A stretch of 64,000 nucleotides of DNA from Paratinospora sagittata (Eukaryota > Streptophyta > Magnoliopsida > Ranunculales > Menispermaceae). A program made the translations under genes and the position numbers. A model generated the notes under the pieces. It worked only from the letters and a program-made list of their open reading frames with translations. It was not told where the DNA came from and searched no databases. Of this stretch, positions 1 through 9,607 are shown piece after piece; position 1 is the first letter of the stretch; each line of letters opens with the position of its first letter. The stretch lies in NCBI GenBank assembly GCA_035771175.1, contig CM069593.1:18629956-18693955 (forward strand), read 5' to 3'.

Positions 1-2
1 AA

Positions 3-509
3 GGCTTGTACTTCAAGAAAAACACAAGGAAAGATGTTGAAGTGTTTGTTGATGTTGACTGGGCCGGATCAATAACGGACCGAAGGTCAACATCTGGTTA
101 TTGTACATATGTGTGAGGAAACTTAGTAACATGGCGAAGTAAGAAACAACCGGTAGTTTCTCGAAGCAGTGCAGAAGCAGAGTTCAGAGCTATGACACTC
201 TGAATTTGTGAGGGAATATGGTTGGAAAGACTAATGAGGGAACTAGGAATCATCACTTCTGAATCAATGAAGGTATTTTGTGACAATCAGTCAGCTATTA
301 ACATTGCAAAGAATCCAGTACATCATGACAGGACCAAGCATGTGGAGATAGATCGCCACTTCATAAAGGAGAAGATAGAAAATGGGACAGTTAGTCTGCT
401 ATACACACCGACAAGTCAGCAAATAGCAGATATCCTCACTAAAGCTCTACCAAGGAAGAATTTTGAAGATTTGAGTATCAAGCTTGGCTTGATTAACATC
501 TACGCCTAG
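3..509 (+). pseudogene. Copia pol C-terminus: RNase H domain, decayed
   Basis: The frame starting at position 3 encodes the end of a Ty1/Copia polyprotein. It shows the DWAGS and TSGYC motifs, then SRSSAEAE, FCDNQSAI, HDRTKHVEIDRHFIKE and ADILTKAL, which are hallmarks of the Copia RNase H tail. Two in-frame TGA codons, one after the CTYV motif (about 113-115) and one near 202-204, break it, so it cannot make an intact enzyme. The natural stop (TAG) is at about 507-509. RNase H would degrade the RNA strand of the RNA:DNA hybrid during reverse transcription. Family assignment is secure; activity is not expected. Confidence 0.9.
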
Positions 510-521
510 CTTGAGGGGGAG

Positions 522-817
522 TGTTGAAATACCCGATCCCTGATTTTCAAGGATATAGCTGCTGATTTTCAGGGATCAGTTTCCTTTACTAGTTGTCTAC
601 ATTAATTTAGGAATAAAGAGATTCTGGAAATTCTTGATATCTCTATTAGTTTGTTTCCTATTTTATAGTTTCCTATTTTACTAGTTTCCTGATTTTTAGT
701 AATTAGTATCTTGTTACCAAATATAGTGAAAGGAATGTTTCTTCCTTCCATTATATATTCAGACTGTACAGTGATCATAAAAACATATGAGAATTATTTT
801 CTTCTCTAAATTCAACA
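522..817 (+). repeat. 3' LTR of the outer Copia element
   Basis: The 296-bp LTR starts with TGTTGAA and ends with TTCAACA, a perfect 7-bp terminal inverted repeat with the expected TG...CA ends. A purine-rich tract, gaggggga, lies just upstream. A TATA-like ttatatatt occurs near 752-760. The left boundary follows the pol stop codon, and the right boundary is where the minus-strand host reading frame resumes. Confidence 0.9.
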
Positions 818-1111
818 GGGAGGAACCATATAAACTTCTTCATTCAAATAACCATGCAAAAAGGCGTTGTTAATATCTAATTGGTGAATGGACCAAGCTT
901 GAGCAAAGGCTATGGCTAAGAAAAGCCTAACAGTAACTAATTTAGCAACAGGAGAAAAACTGTCAAAGCAGTCTTCACCTTCTACTTGAATATATCCTTT
1001 TGCCACAAGGTGTGCTTTAAATCTTTCCACAGTGCCATCTGGATTTAACTTCACCTTGTATACCCATTTAGATCTAATAGCTTTCTTACCATTAGGTAAT
1101 GAAGTTAATTC
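818..1111 (-). pseudogene. Copia reverse transcriptase, N-terminal fragment
   Basis: The minus frame from about 1054 shows the opening of a Copia RT: a [20 protein letters not shown] block, a [17 protein letters not shown] block and [19 protein letters not shown]. The frame is cut at VPP, exactly where the plus-strand LTR was inserted. The catalytic YVDD box is not in the window for this copy. The segment 1055-1111 still encodes RT-like sequence just upstream but with a shifted frame. Confidence 0.88.
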
Positions 1112-2663
1112 TCAGGTATGGTTCTCTTCCAAAGCTGCAAGTTCTTTATTCATGGCTTTTATCCAATCAGGATTGGTACATGCTAGTTTGTAAGAAGTAG
1201 GTTCATTTATGGTTGAGATATTGGCTAGAAAGACCATATAAGGTGTAGAAAAATCAAGGGAGTTTGTATAAGGAAAAGTAGCAGGTGTACGTGGGGAAGA
1301 AGTTGCAAAAGGAGCAAGTGGAACTTGAGCTGCAGAAGTTGGCAATGTAGAAAGTGGCATTTGATGAATAATGTTGGATGCAAAATCAGTTAACCATGTT
1401 GGTGTTCTCTTTACCCGAGTACTATGTCTAGGAACAATGGTAGTAGGACTAGACGAAGGTAAAATTGAAAGGTTTTGTGGAATAGAAAGGGAAGAAGAAG
1501 TTGCAGATATGGGAGAAGTTTCTGCTGGTAGAATAGATGAAGTGGAAGGAGTAGAAGAGATAAGCTCAGGAATATTGGGATCTTCAGTGGAAGGAATAGA
1601 AGGCAATGGAATATTTAGAGATGAAGTAGGTATCACTTTATAAGGAAAAATTGATTCATGGAAGATAACATCACTAGATATGTAGACTTGATGAGTGGAA
1701 GATAACATCACTATAACCAATAAAAACACATTTGAAAGCTCTATGATCAAATTTGTCTTTATGTGGTTGTGTATTTGTAGCATAGCATAAACATCCAAAA
1801 CATTTCAAAGAATTGTAATAAGGTAATTTGTGATAAAGCATTTCGTAAGGAGTTTTCCAATGAAGAAGACATGTAGGTAGTCTATTGATGATATAAGTAG
1901 CAGTCAATATGGCATCAGCCCAAAATTTTCTTGGCAGGTTGGATTGAAACATGAGACCCCTAGCTATTTGTAAAAGATGTTTGTGTTTTCTCTCTACAAC
2001 TCCATTTTGTTGGGGGGTATATGGACATGTTTGTTGATGAATAATTCCTAGATGAGAAAACAAATTTTTGCAACCAAGATTGACAAATTTTGTCCCATTA
2101 TCAGTTCTAATGGTCTTAACATGAGTATTAAATTGGGTTTGAATCATTTTGAAAAAGGAAGTAAGTGTATGGATTGTTTGGTCCTTAGAATGAAGAAGAA
2201 ATGTCCAAGTGCCTCTACTAAAGTCATCAACTGCAGTGAGCAAATAATGAGCTCCAGTAATAGAGGGTTGTTTGTATGGTCCCCAAAGATCTAAGTGAAG
2301 TAATTCGAATGAATGAGATGCATGTGTATTACTCTTAACAAAGGGTAGTCTTTGTTGTTTGGCAAGAGGGCAAATATCACAAGATATATGTGTATCAGAT
2401 AAAGAAGAATCAAAGAAAGTAATGTGTTTCAAAGTATCATATGAAGGATGACCAAGTCTATTATGCCACAAAGAATAAGGAAACAATGACACTTTATTTG
2501 AGAAACACAAAGTATTACATGAAGATGTAGAAGGAGAGCACTTATCTTCATGACTTATTTGCATAGGTTGTTCAGAAGGAGTAGTACAAGAGTATAGAGA
2601 AGTATTTGAAAAACATGTTGTGTCCAAAACATATAGATTTCCTACCATTCTACCAATTGCCAT
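1112..2663 (-). pseudogene. Copia GAG-pre-integrase, integrase and connecting region
   Basis: From 2663 downward the minus strand encodes an integrase zinc-binding domain (LWHNRLGHPS then CDICPLAKQ) and the catalytic core with the three acidic residues in their usual settings: LDLWGPY, RTDNGTKF and NGVVERKHK. The hypervariable Ser/Pro/Thr-rich connector to RT follows (about 1112-1700). The frame breaks near 1674-1798, where a 17-bp block ggaagataacatcacta occurs twice, 37 bp apart (1660-1676 and 1697-1713), consistent with a small slip duplication or deletion. Integrase would insert the cDNA into host DNA; this copy is broken. Confidence 0.9.
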
Positions 2664-2958
2664 GACTTCTTCAGTCTACAGGTCCTGTAGAAGACAGTGT
2701 GTAGCGAGAAAAGTAAATTTAATAAGGGTTGTTTTAGCAAGTTTGTTAACAGAAAGAAGGTTAAACTTGAAATTAGGAACATATAGGGTATGTGTAAGAA
2801 TCACTTTAGGGGATAGTATGACCTTTCCAACATGATGGACTGATGTAGTTGATCCATCAGGTAAGTATATGGGTGTAGGTATAGGTAATGAGGTATGTTG
2901 TTCAAATAAACTTAGATTTGAACACATGTGGTTTGATGCCCCTGTATCAAGTATTTGT
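2664..2958 (-). pseudogene. Copia aspartic protease fragment
   Basis: The minus strand holds the protease active site LDTGASNHM at about 2930-2956, followed by YLPDGSTTSVHHVG and the LYVPNFKFNLLSVNKL motif typical of Copia protease ends. Its upstream part is separated from gag by the inserted LTR-like element; the first protease residues lie right at the insertion point (2958/4945). If the insert is skipped, gag and protease are off by one base, so the copy also has an old frameshift. Confidence 0.85.
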
Positions 2959-4944
2959 TGGTACACCCAAGAGGGGGGGTGAATTGGGTGTCATGGCCAT
3001 TTTTAATCTTTTCTAATTTCTTATGAGATTTCTTGACTCAATTGGGTTCAATGCATAAATAAATCTAATGAGCATAAAGTAAAATGCGAAAAGTAAAGTA
3101 TACAAGCATTTATAGTGGTTCGGCTACACCTGCATCCACTACCTAATCTTTCAATTAGGATTTGAAACTTCACTAATTGATCTTCTTACGCGTGAAGATC
3201 AAACCAGTACACTTTCTCAACTTATGGGTGTGAGAACTACCGTTTATCCTTTTTTAGGGCTAGGGAAGAACCCACACATCATTTTCAAGAGAAAGGATGA
3301 AACTAATTTTGATTCCAACATTGGAATCACAAGTGATATTAAATCACTTTACTTGGTTTGTTTCATGGTTCGAAAACAGTGAATCTAATGTTTGTTCTAA
3401 GTGATTAGAACAATTACAATAAAGCTCATAAATTCAAATACCAAATACAAGATATGAAAATTTAAGCTCAAGGTGAAGAGAGACCTTACAATGATTTATA
3501 CCTTTCTTGCAACCATATTTGCTCAAGAGAATGTAGCTCAGTATGACAACCTTTTGAGTATGTAAAGTCTCAAAGAAAACTACCTGTGAAAACAAATCGA
3601 CTTAAACGTTTTCTTGACCAGAAAATTTGACTAACTTTCAAAAAGTGTTTTAGCTCAGAGAATTTTTGGTGCTTAACAAATTGTTAAGTGTCTGTATTTA
3701 TAGAATTATAGAGATAAAGCTGTTGTTCATTTGAATTTGAATTTCAAATATGAACATTTACTCACAACAGCTAGAATATACCACAAAAATGGCAACTGCA
3801 CAATTCATGAATATTCTGTTTTTCTCCAGATACACGAATAAAGAAAGTTTTAGAAGACCTGGTTCGTGAATCAGAGAATATCTCTTACAAATACAGAAAA
3901 TTGATTTTGTACGAAAAGTTGTTCTGAAAAGGTGGCGAAAAAATACGTATATGTCAGAACAGTAAAAATATTATTTCTGTCGTTTTGTTCCTTTGAGGGC
4001 GCTCATAGAATATCAGCGTCCTACTGAACAAAGAAGTGATGGCGCTACTAAGTAGTAAGCGTCATGACTTGCTTTGACAATTAAACGACTTAAAGCATGA
4101 GGGCGCTACTTCGCAATAAGCGTCCTATTTTGTTTTAAAACGCAAAATATATGAGGGCGCTACTCAAGAGTAAGCGTCCTGAACTATTAAAAGCAGTTTT
4201 AAAACAATGTTTAAGCGCGCTGACGGACGGTGAGCGTCATAAAAGTTACTTAAGTTGATTCTAAAGATGAGGGCACTCCTATACAAGTAGTGTCTAGGAG
4301 CGTCCTGATAATTCATTCAACTCATAACTTATCAGCGTCCTTAAAGATAAAAGAAAATCTTTCAGCAAGCTGAAACTAAGTCAGTGTCCTGAAAGACTTT
4401 ATAAAAACGGTTTTTGATTTCTCGATTAAAACACGACAAAACATAATGTTTCTTTTAATCAAATCAAATACTTTAGAAATCAACAATTAAACAATCAAAC
4501 AAGATTTTGATAAAAATCAAAACAATTTTGATTATTTTGAAAAACTTTGTAGAAATATCATTTTAATCAAAACTAATGCAAATATGATTCAAAATAGTTT
4601 AAAAGCATAGATCAAACATTTTGAATACTTGAAAATCATTTTTAAAGAATACTTAATGCATGAATGAGTTTTATCAAAACTATGCATATGTAAAGTATTA
4701 ATGCATGAAGTTTAGAAAGATTGAGCAATAGGAAATGCAAGAAGGTTATATCCTAATTCTAGACACATAAAGACTCTCAACCTTTTTGTCTTCATTCCTT
4801 CAAGTTGTCCAAGCTTTAAGTATGGTTAATCATTTGCTTTGATCCTTTGCTTGAGAGACTTCTTGAACTTGAAGACTTAGATCTTGTATTGGCTCTTTTC
4901 CATTTTTAGGTGTTGAAATATACTAGATAGAAACATTAACAACA
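2959..4944. repeat. LTR-like insertion (probable solo LTR) in the older Copia
   Basis: This 1986-bp block begins TGGTACACCC and ends TTAACAACA, giving TG...CA ends, and is flanked by a perfect 5-bp direct repeat tttgt (2954-2958 and 4945-4949). No pol or gag domain can be read in it. The run gagggggggtgaattgggtg next to the left end is a common edge sequence of large plant Copia LTRs as I remember them, which would put the LTR on the minus strand; orientation is uncertain. It contains the hairpin array at 3995-4306. A solo LTR is the simplest reading; a short non-autonomous element is the alternative. Confidence 0.7.
3995..4306. repeat. Array of six imperfect hairpin units, five exactly 28 bp
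   Basis: Units at 3995-4022, 4038-4065, 4099-4126, 4153-4180 and 4213-4240 are each 28 bp, and a longer sixth spans 4269-4306. Each opens with a gagggcgct-like arm and closes with an agcgtcct-like arm, so the two can pair (with G:T pairs). Start-to-start spacing is 43 to 61 bp. The inner stem differs between units yet stays complementary in several (ctact/agtag in unit 2, ctactc/gagta in unit 4). The spacers share no obvious sequence. It lies wholly inside the LTR-like insertion. Confidence 0.75.
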
Positions 4945-6160
4945 TTTGTTATATTGTTTGTAAGCATCAAAACACTTAGGAGAAAAACTGAGTGCAAAAC
5001 CACTTAGATCAACAGTATCCATGTACCAGGTTTCTATCATGTCATAAACACTTAAGGCAAGAACAGGAATTATACCTGAAAACTCTGCCACCTGTGCAAG
5101 ATTTGTATAATTGGCATCCATAATCGATTTTCCTTTCATCACCTTAGCTAAATTCCAATCCTTATTTGTTGTTTGATCTTGCTGAAAATCCATATCCAAA
5201 GGTGTATCTGCCAAATTTACCACATTCTTGCCAATCGACTTCCCTTTTTTATTCTTCAACTCTTTATACCAATCTGGATATCCATGTAATTTGAAACAAG
5301 TATCCTTTACATGGCCATTAGTGTTACAATAATCGCAATGCCTATCATTCTTTTTGGTACTGTCTTTCTTCTTGAAAGCCCCTTTATATTCTCCATCTTT
5401 CTTGAAAATTTGAGTTTGTACCAACATAGCAGCATTACCAGTAGATTCGGCATAAGAAGATTGCACCTTTCTCTATTTTTTTGTTCACACTGGGAAGAGG
5501 ATTCATAACCAATATCTGATTTCTAATATGGTCGAAAACATCATTCAACCCCATGAGAAACTACATCAATCGATTAAAAGAATGAATGTCTGCTACAATT
5601 TTTGCAGCTCCACAACTACATTGAGGAATAGGCATCAAACATGTTAACTCATCCCATAACTTCTTTAATTTCGTGTAGTACTGAGCAACAGACAAGTTTG
5701 CTTGTGAAATCGAACTGATTTCTCTCTGTAATTGATAGATCAATGGTCCATTTGATTCACCATATCTTTCTTCTAATTCTTCCCATAATTCTTTCGCAAT
5801 GGTGGCGTAGAGAAAAGCTTCAACAATTTCTTTTGAAATTGAATTCAAAATCCACGAAGTCACCAAACAATCAACACGTTTCCATTGTTCATACGCTAAT
5901 GAACCATCATCCGGCATTTCACATTTGCCATTGATAAACCCTAACTTGACTTTAGCTCCTAGGGCTATCTTCATGGATCGATTCCAAGAAAGGTAATTAA
6001 TACCTGTTAATGGCATGGAAACGAGAATCATCCCTGGATGATCAGAGTTCTGTAGGTGCAGAGGATCACCATTATTCAGAACATGAACAGCCATCATCTC
6101 GCTCGCGGTAACATGTCTCTCAAATTCAGAACTGGAATTTTCAGCCATCTTGATCGCCAA
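4945..6160 (-). pseudogene. Copia gag (UBN2-type capsid and zinc knuckle)
   Basis: From the ATG at about 6160 (MAIKMAENSSS...) the minus strand encodes a gag of the UBN2/DUF4219 type: NYLSWNRSMKIAL, LVTSWILNSISKEI, ELWEELEERYGE and a YYTKLKKLWDEL block. After a frame break near 5500-5560 the next frame carries a CX2CX4HX4C zinc knuckle (CDYCNTNGHVKDTC) and FKLHGYPDWY. The product would be the nucleocapsid that packages element RNA. The tail ends in CFDAYKQYNK at the insertion point. Broken by at least one frameshift. Confidence 0.88.
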
Positions 6161-6209
6161 TAAATCTGATAGCAGTCTTCTTAATCCTAGCTATAAAACA
6201 GATCTTGAT

Positions 6210-6221
6210 GCTCTGATACCA
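6210..6221 (-). other. Primer binding site of the older Copia
   Basis: On the minus strand the sequence reads TGGTATCAGAGC immediately after the LTR's terminal CA. It is complementary to the 3' part of plant initiator methionine tRNA, the usual Copia primer. Confidence 0.9.
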
Positions 6222-6424
6222 TGAACAGATTCAAATCTATAATCAAAATCAAACAAGAACAACAAGCTTGCACAGGAAGGTAAAAAAGAGGAAAAGAAAG
6301 TAATCTTATTCCTCATAATCAGAAAAATACATCAGCTGGAAAGCATTATATACATGTACAGATGAGGTTATAACAACCTTTCTTTTTACAGCTGTAACTC
6401 AACTAACTAAAACAAAAACTGTCA
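6222..6424 (-). repeat. 5' LTR of the older Copia
   Basis: The inner edge is fixed by the primer binding site: the minus strand ends CTGTTCA. The outer edge is placed at 6424, where the minus strand would start TGACAG, roughly mirroring the other end. This gives about 203 bp. The minus strand has a TATA-like tatataatg near 6347-6355. The outer boundary is less certain because the partner LTR is not in the window. Confidence 0.65.
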
Positions 6425-7269
6425 TAAGTGTAAATTAAGATTAAGTAGCTACTAAATACAATTAGCCAATTAATTTTAATAGAGATTAAAAATTATACAT
6501 CAATTACTACAAATCTGATATGAAAAAATACTTCGTATCAAATTTGTAATTACGCTAAAAAAGTTATATTTAAGTATATTAAAGTCATAAATCTGATGTG
6601 ACTAATGATTTATAGTAAATGATGTGTTATTTTCAATTCTTCTAGTATTGTTCAATAAAAGTCTTATTTAAAGTGTTTTAGGGAGTCAATAAATTGGCCC
6701 AAAAGACAAACCAAAACATAGCAATGCATTTTGGCTCAGTTTTAGGTTTGAGTTAAATTCAAAAATTAATATATAAATTGATAAGTTTGATTTAAACTCG
6801 GGATTAAAATAAAAAAAATTATTATTTTTTTATTTTTTATTTTTATATTTCTTTGTATAATTGATTGGTTCAAGTTGATTTAGTAAAATGTCAAATTCAA
6901 TTACTTTCATTTTGAGTTCAATTTATATGTAAAGTTGACCCAAATGAAATTATTAATTATTTAATGATCCATTTTTCGCATATAACGTCATGATGACGAA
7001 GAATGTCTAACTTTAAGACTTGTGTATGTATTAAATGTATATAATGCTTAGTAAAATTTAAAATTTGGGTACAAAAAGCGCAATTGTAGGTATCTGAAAT
7101 TTTAAAAAATAAATAAATAAAAATAAAAATAAATAACTAAATAAATGTATTTATTTATTTATTGCTCAACACTTGTCTCTCTTAATTGCAACCACTAAGG
7201 ATGGTTTTGGCACGTACCTAGCTTGCTGACAAGCTAACAGAGCAATTAAATATGCTGGCAAGCTGATTT
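6425..7269. other. AT-rich spacer
   Basis: No gene is recognised. It holds long A/T runs and a (AAAT)n-like stretch around 7105-7160. Confidence 0.6.
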
Positions 7270-8997
7270 AGATGTTTAAACTCATTTTACATGTTGGATT
7301 GAAAATTTCAGAGCAAACCAGAAAGAAAGGAAGAGGAAGAAATAAGATGATGTTGGAGCTCCTAAACAGGGGTAAGATCTCTGATTTTGAGTGTGTAAAT
7401 TACAAATTTGAGTTCCTTTCTTCCATTTGTATAAGATATGTGACATGCACATGGTTTCCATGATTAGAATTGGAGCCGGAAACTTTGAGGTTATTAATGG
7501 ATTTTGAATGATTCTTTGAAGGAAACGATGAGAGTTTGATTGTTGGTTGATGGGTGAGTATTTTGATACCCAATTTCATTAGTAATTTGCTGTATTTTGA
7601 TGTGTTTGAATACTAGAAGTAATCTTGGATGCTTGGTAATTGTGAGTTACAAAATTTGAGACACATAAGTTATAAAATTCTGGGTTGGGTGATGGTTCAA
7701 TTGATGAATAATTGACTGAAATAGTGTGCTAATAATTTAGAAAATTGGGTAATATATGGGTAAGTTGGTTAAATATATGACTTACGCATTATGGGCCATA
7801 TATGGGTAAGTTGGGTTAGTTAGTGATTAATTTGGTGATCAAATGCTTAATTTGATTAAATAATTATGTGCTGGAATTTCTATGTTAGTAATTGAAATGT
7901 ATTTGGCAGAGGGTTGATTATGAATTGAATGAGTATTTGTGAACACAATTGAAGTATTAATGAATTGGTTAAAAATTGTGAACTTAGGCAAAATTTGGTG
8001 GTTTTGAATATTTCTCACCTTAATTATCCACTTATATAGCATTATATATATATACATTGTATTTGTGATCATGAGCATGGATTTTATGCACTCGAATGGC
8101 CATAGGTATTTAGAATTAAATACCTTGGCGTTGGATTTCTTTCACTTACTTGTTCTTTGGGAAAATGTGTCGCTGGAGTACTAAAATTGGTACTCCTTAA
8201 AAAAGACTTTTCGCTGAGGAATGTAAGGGTAGAAGGATTAGTTGGGTAACATGCTGGTATGAACCCATGGCGCAATGAGGAAAGTATAGGCAATGTTATC
8301 CCTGATGTGACCTCCTGTTAAGGCTTTTCTACATATCTTTTATGAAAATGATGCATAATTATATCTTTAATTTAGAAGCATGTATCATATATTTCATTGA
8401 TGCATTTAAATTTATCAATGTTATTACAAGTATCATACATGTTTTACATAAATGCATATGTGGAGATTACTGTAAAAAATATTCACTGAGCAAGTTGAGC
8501 TCATCCCATTTTTTCCTATTTTCTTTTAGGTCCATATCAGAAATGAAAGGACAAGGCTTAGAGTCTGTGTAACCTTCCTTTTAGTCTTTTGAATGTAAGT
8601 TTTGATGTGTAATTATGGGGACTTGGGAACTAGTTCTAAATGTTTGATATTTTATTTTTGTATATAACTATCACAGATACTATTGTACACAAAACATAGG
8701 TAGTGATGGATTTTGGTCTATATACGATAATATAAGGAATGATGAAATTTTATTTTGAGAGTTCCATGTTGATATTTAGGATAATTGAATCTTATGTTGA
8801 TATGACATCATGTTTCGGACGATGATGTATTAATTTATTATTAGTTCGATTATATCTTGATCATATACAAAATATGTATTTGAGTTTATTTGGTACTTTC
8901 TGCGTAGAGGCTTATCAGTGCCTTAAATTTTATCGGATTGTGGCATTATCTGTAGTACTGTACCAGTCGTGACATCATTCAGAAAGAGGTCACGACA
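7270..8997 (+). repeat. Decayed LTR-like repeat related to the solo LTR at 41190-43302
   Basis: Several blocks match the reverse complement of the solo LTR at 41190-43302 in the same order: the motif aaaaaatattcactgagc followed by a ttgagctcat-like block (8476-8506), a gaatgtaagttttga-like block (about 8590) and a terminal ggtcacgaca (8988-8997) like that LTR's ggtcgcgaca. The left end is not visible: no tgtaacaccc start is found. It is an old diverged member of the same family, probably a 5'-truncated LTR. Small reading frames within it are not convincing genes. Confidence 0.5.
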
Positions 8998-9607
8998 AAT
9001 TACCCTCTTTTATTTAACATCGTGATCAAGCTTTTAAGTTATATTTAAACAGAAAAAAATTGTCATCAATATTAAATAACAACTGAATGAGTTTAAAAAA
9101 ATTAACTGGCTAGATATCAAGCAGGTTGACAAACGGGCCTGCCTTTGTACGTTCTTTATTTACAATGAATCCACATTGCTGGAAAGACAGCGCATTACAG
9201 AGGATCCGTCTCCCGTTGTCTACCTGTCAAACTTATGATTACTAAAATCAGGTCACGTGGGCGCCAACGCAGCCAGCAGCAGAGACAGACGAGTGAAAGT
9301 GTGAAACTCTCCGTTCTTGCACTCTCTCTGCCATTTCGCATCAAAACTCTTCTTTATTTCGTTTCTTAAACTCATTTCTAAATTCTAAACAACCATCGTT
9401 TATAATTATTAGTTGTTAACAGCGTATTTAACCTCTGCCAACGGAGCAGACCGAAACCCTAATGCCCTCTCTGTTCTTATTTTACTTCATTGTTAATGGA
9501 TAGAAGACGGAAGATTTGATCAAATTCTCAATCTACAATTTCAAAAAAAAAATAAATAAATAAATAAAAAAACTTGATTTTGCTTGAGTTCACATAGGTT
9601 TCTCGTC
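8998..9607 (+). promoter_or_regulatory. Promoter and 5' leader of the Rab5-interacting protein gene
   Basis: The stretch contains a G-box core CACGTG at 9254-9259 (ggtcacgtgggcgcc) followed by GC-richer DNA and a pyrimidine-rich leader (about 9300-9370), typical of plant housekeeping promoters. No clear TATA box. The transcription start is not known; an A/T-rich leader runs up to the ATG at 9608. Confidence 0.5.

Larger units (their letters stand above)
1..817 (+). mobile_element. 3' part of a Copia LTR retrotransposon, cut by window edge
   Basis: The piece holds the RNase H end of pol, a polypurine tract (about 513-520) and a complete 3' LTR. It lies inside the reverse transcriptase gene of an older Copia element on the other strand: that coding sequence resumes at 818 directly after the LTR ends in CA. 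The five bases after the LTR (ggagg, 818-822) would be one copy of the target duplication; the partner lies left of the window. It is therefore the younger insertion of the pair. Confidence 0.9.
818..6424 (-). mobile_element. Older Copia LTR retrotransposon, interrupted twice
   Basis: Read on the minus strand from 6424, this has a 5' LTR, a primer binding site, gag, protease, integrase and the start of reverse transcriptase, the usual Copia order. It is cut at 818 by the plus-strand Copia and between gag and protease by a 1986-bp insert (2959-4944). The rest of its RT, RNase H and its 3' LTR must lie left of the window. Several frame breaks show it is dead. Confidence 0.9.

Noticed and set aside
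3995..4306. CRISPR array because of regular palindromic units
   Set aside because: This is plant nuclear DNA within an LTR-like insertion; units are imperfect, spacers are short and uneven, and no cas gene is present.
7272..8572. Small open frames of 60-80 codons
   Set aside because: They lie in a decayed LTR-like repeat, show no domain and lack gene-like context.
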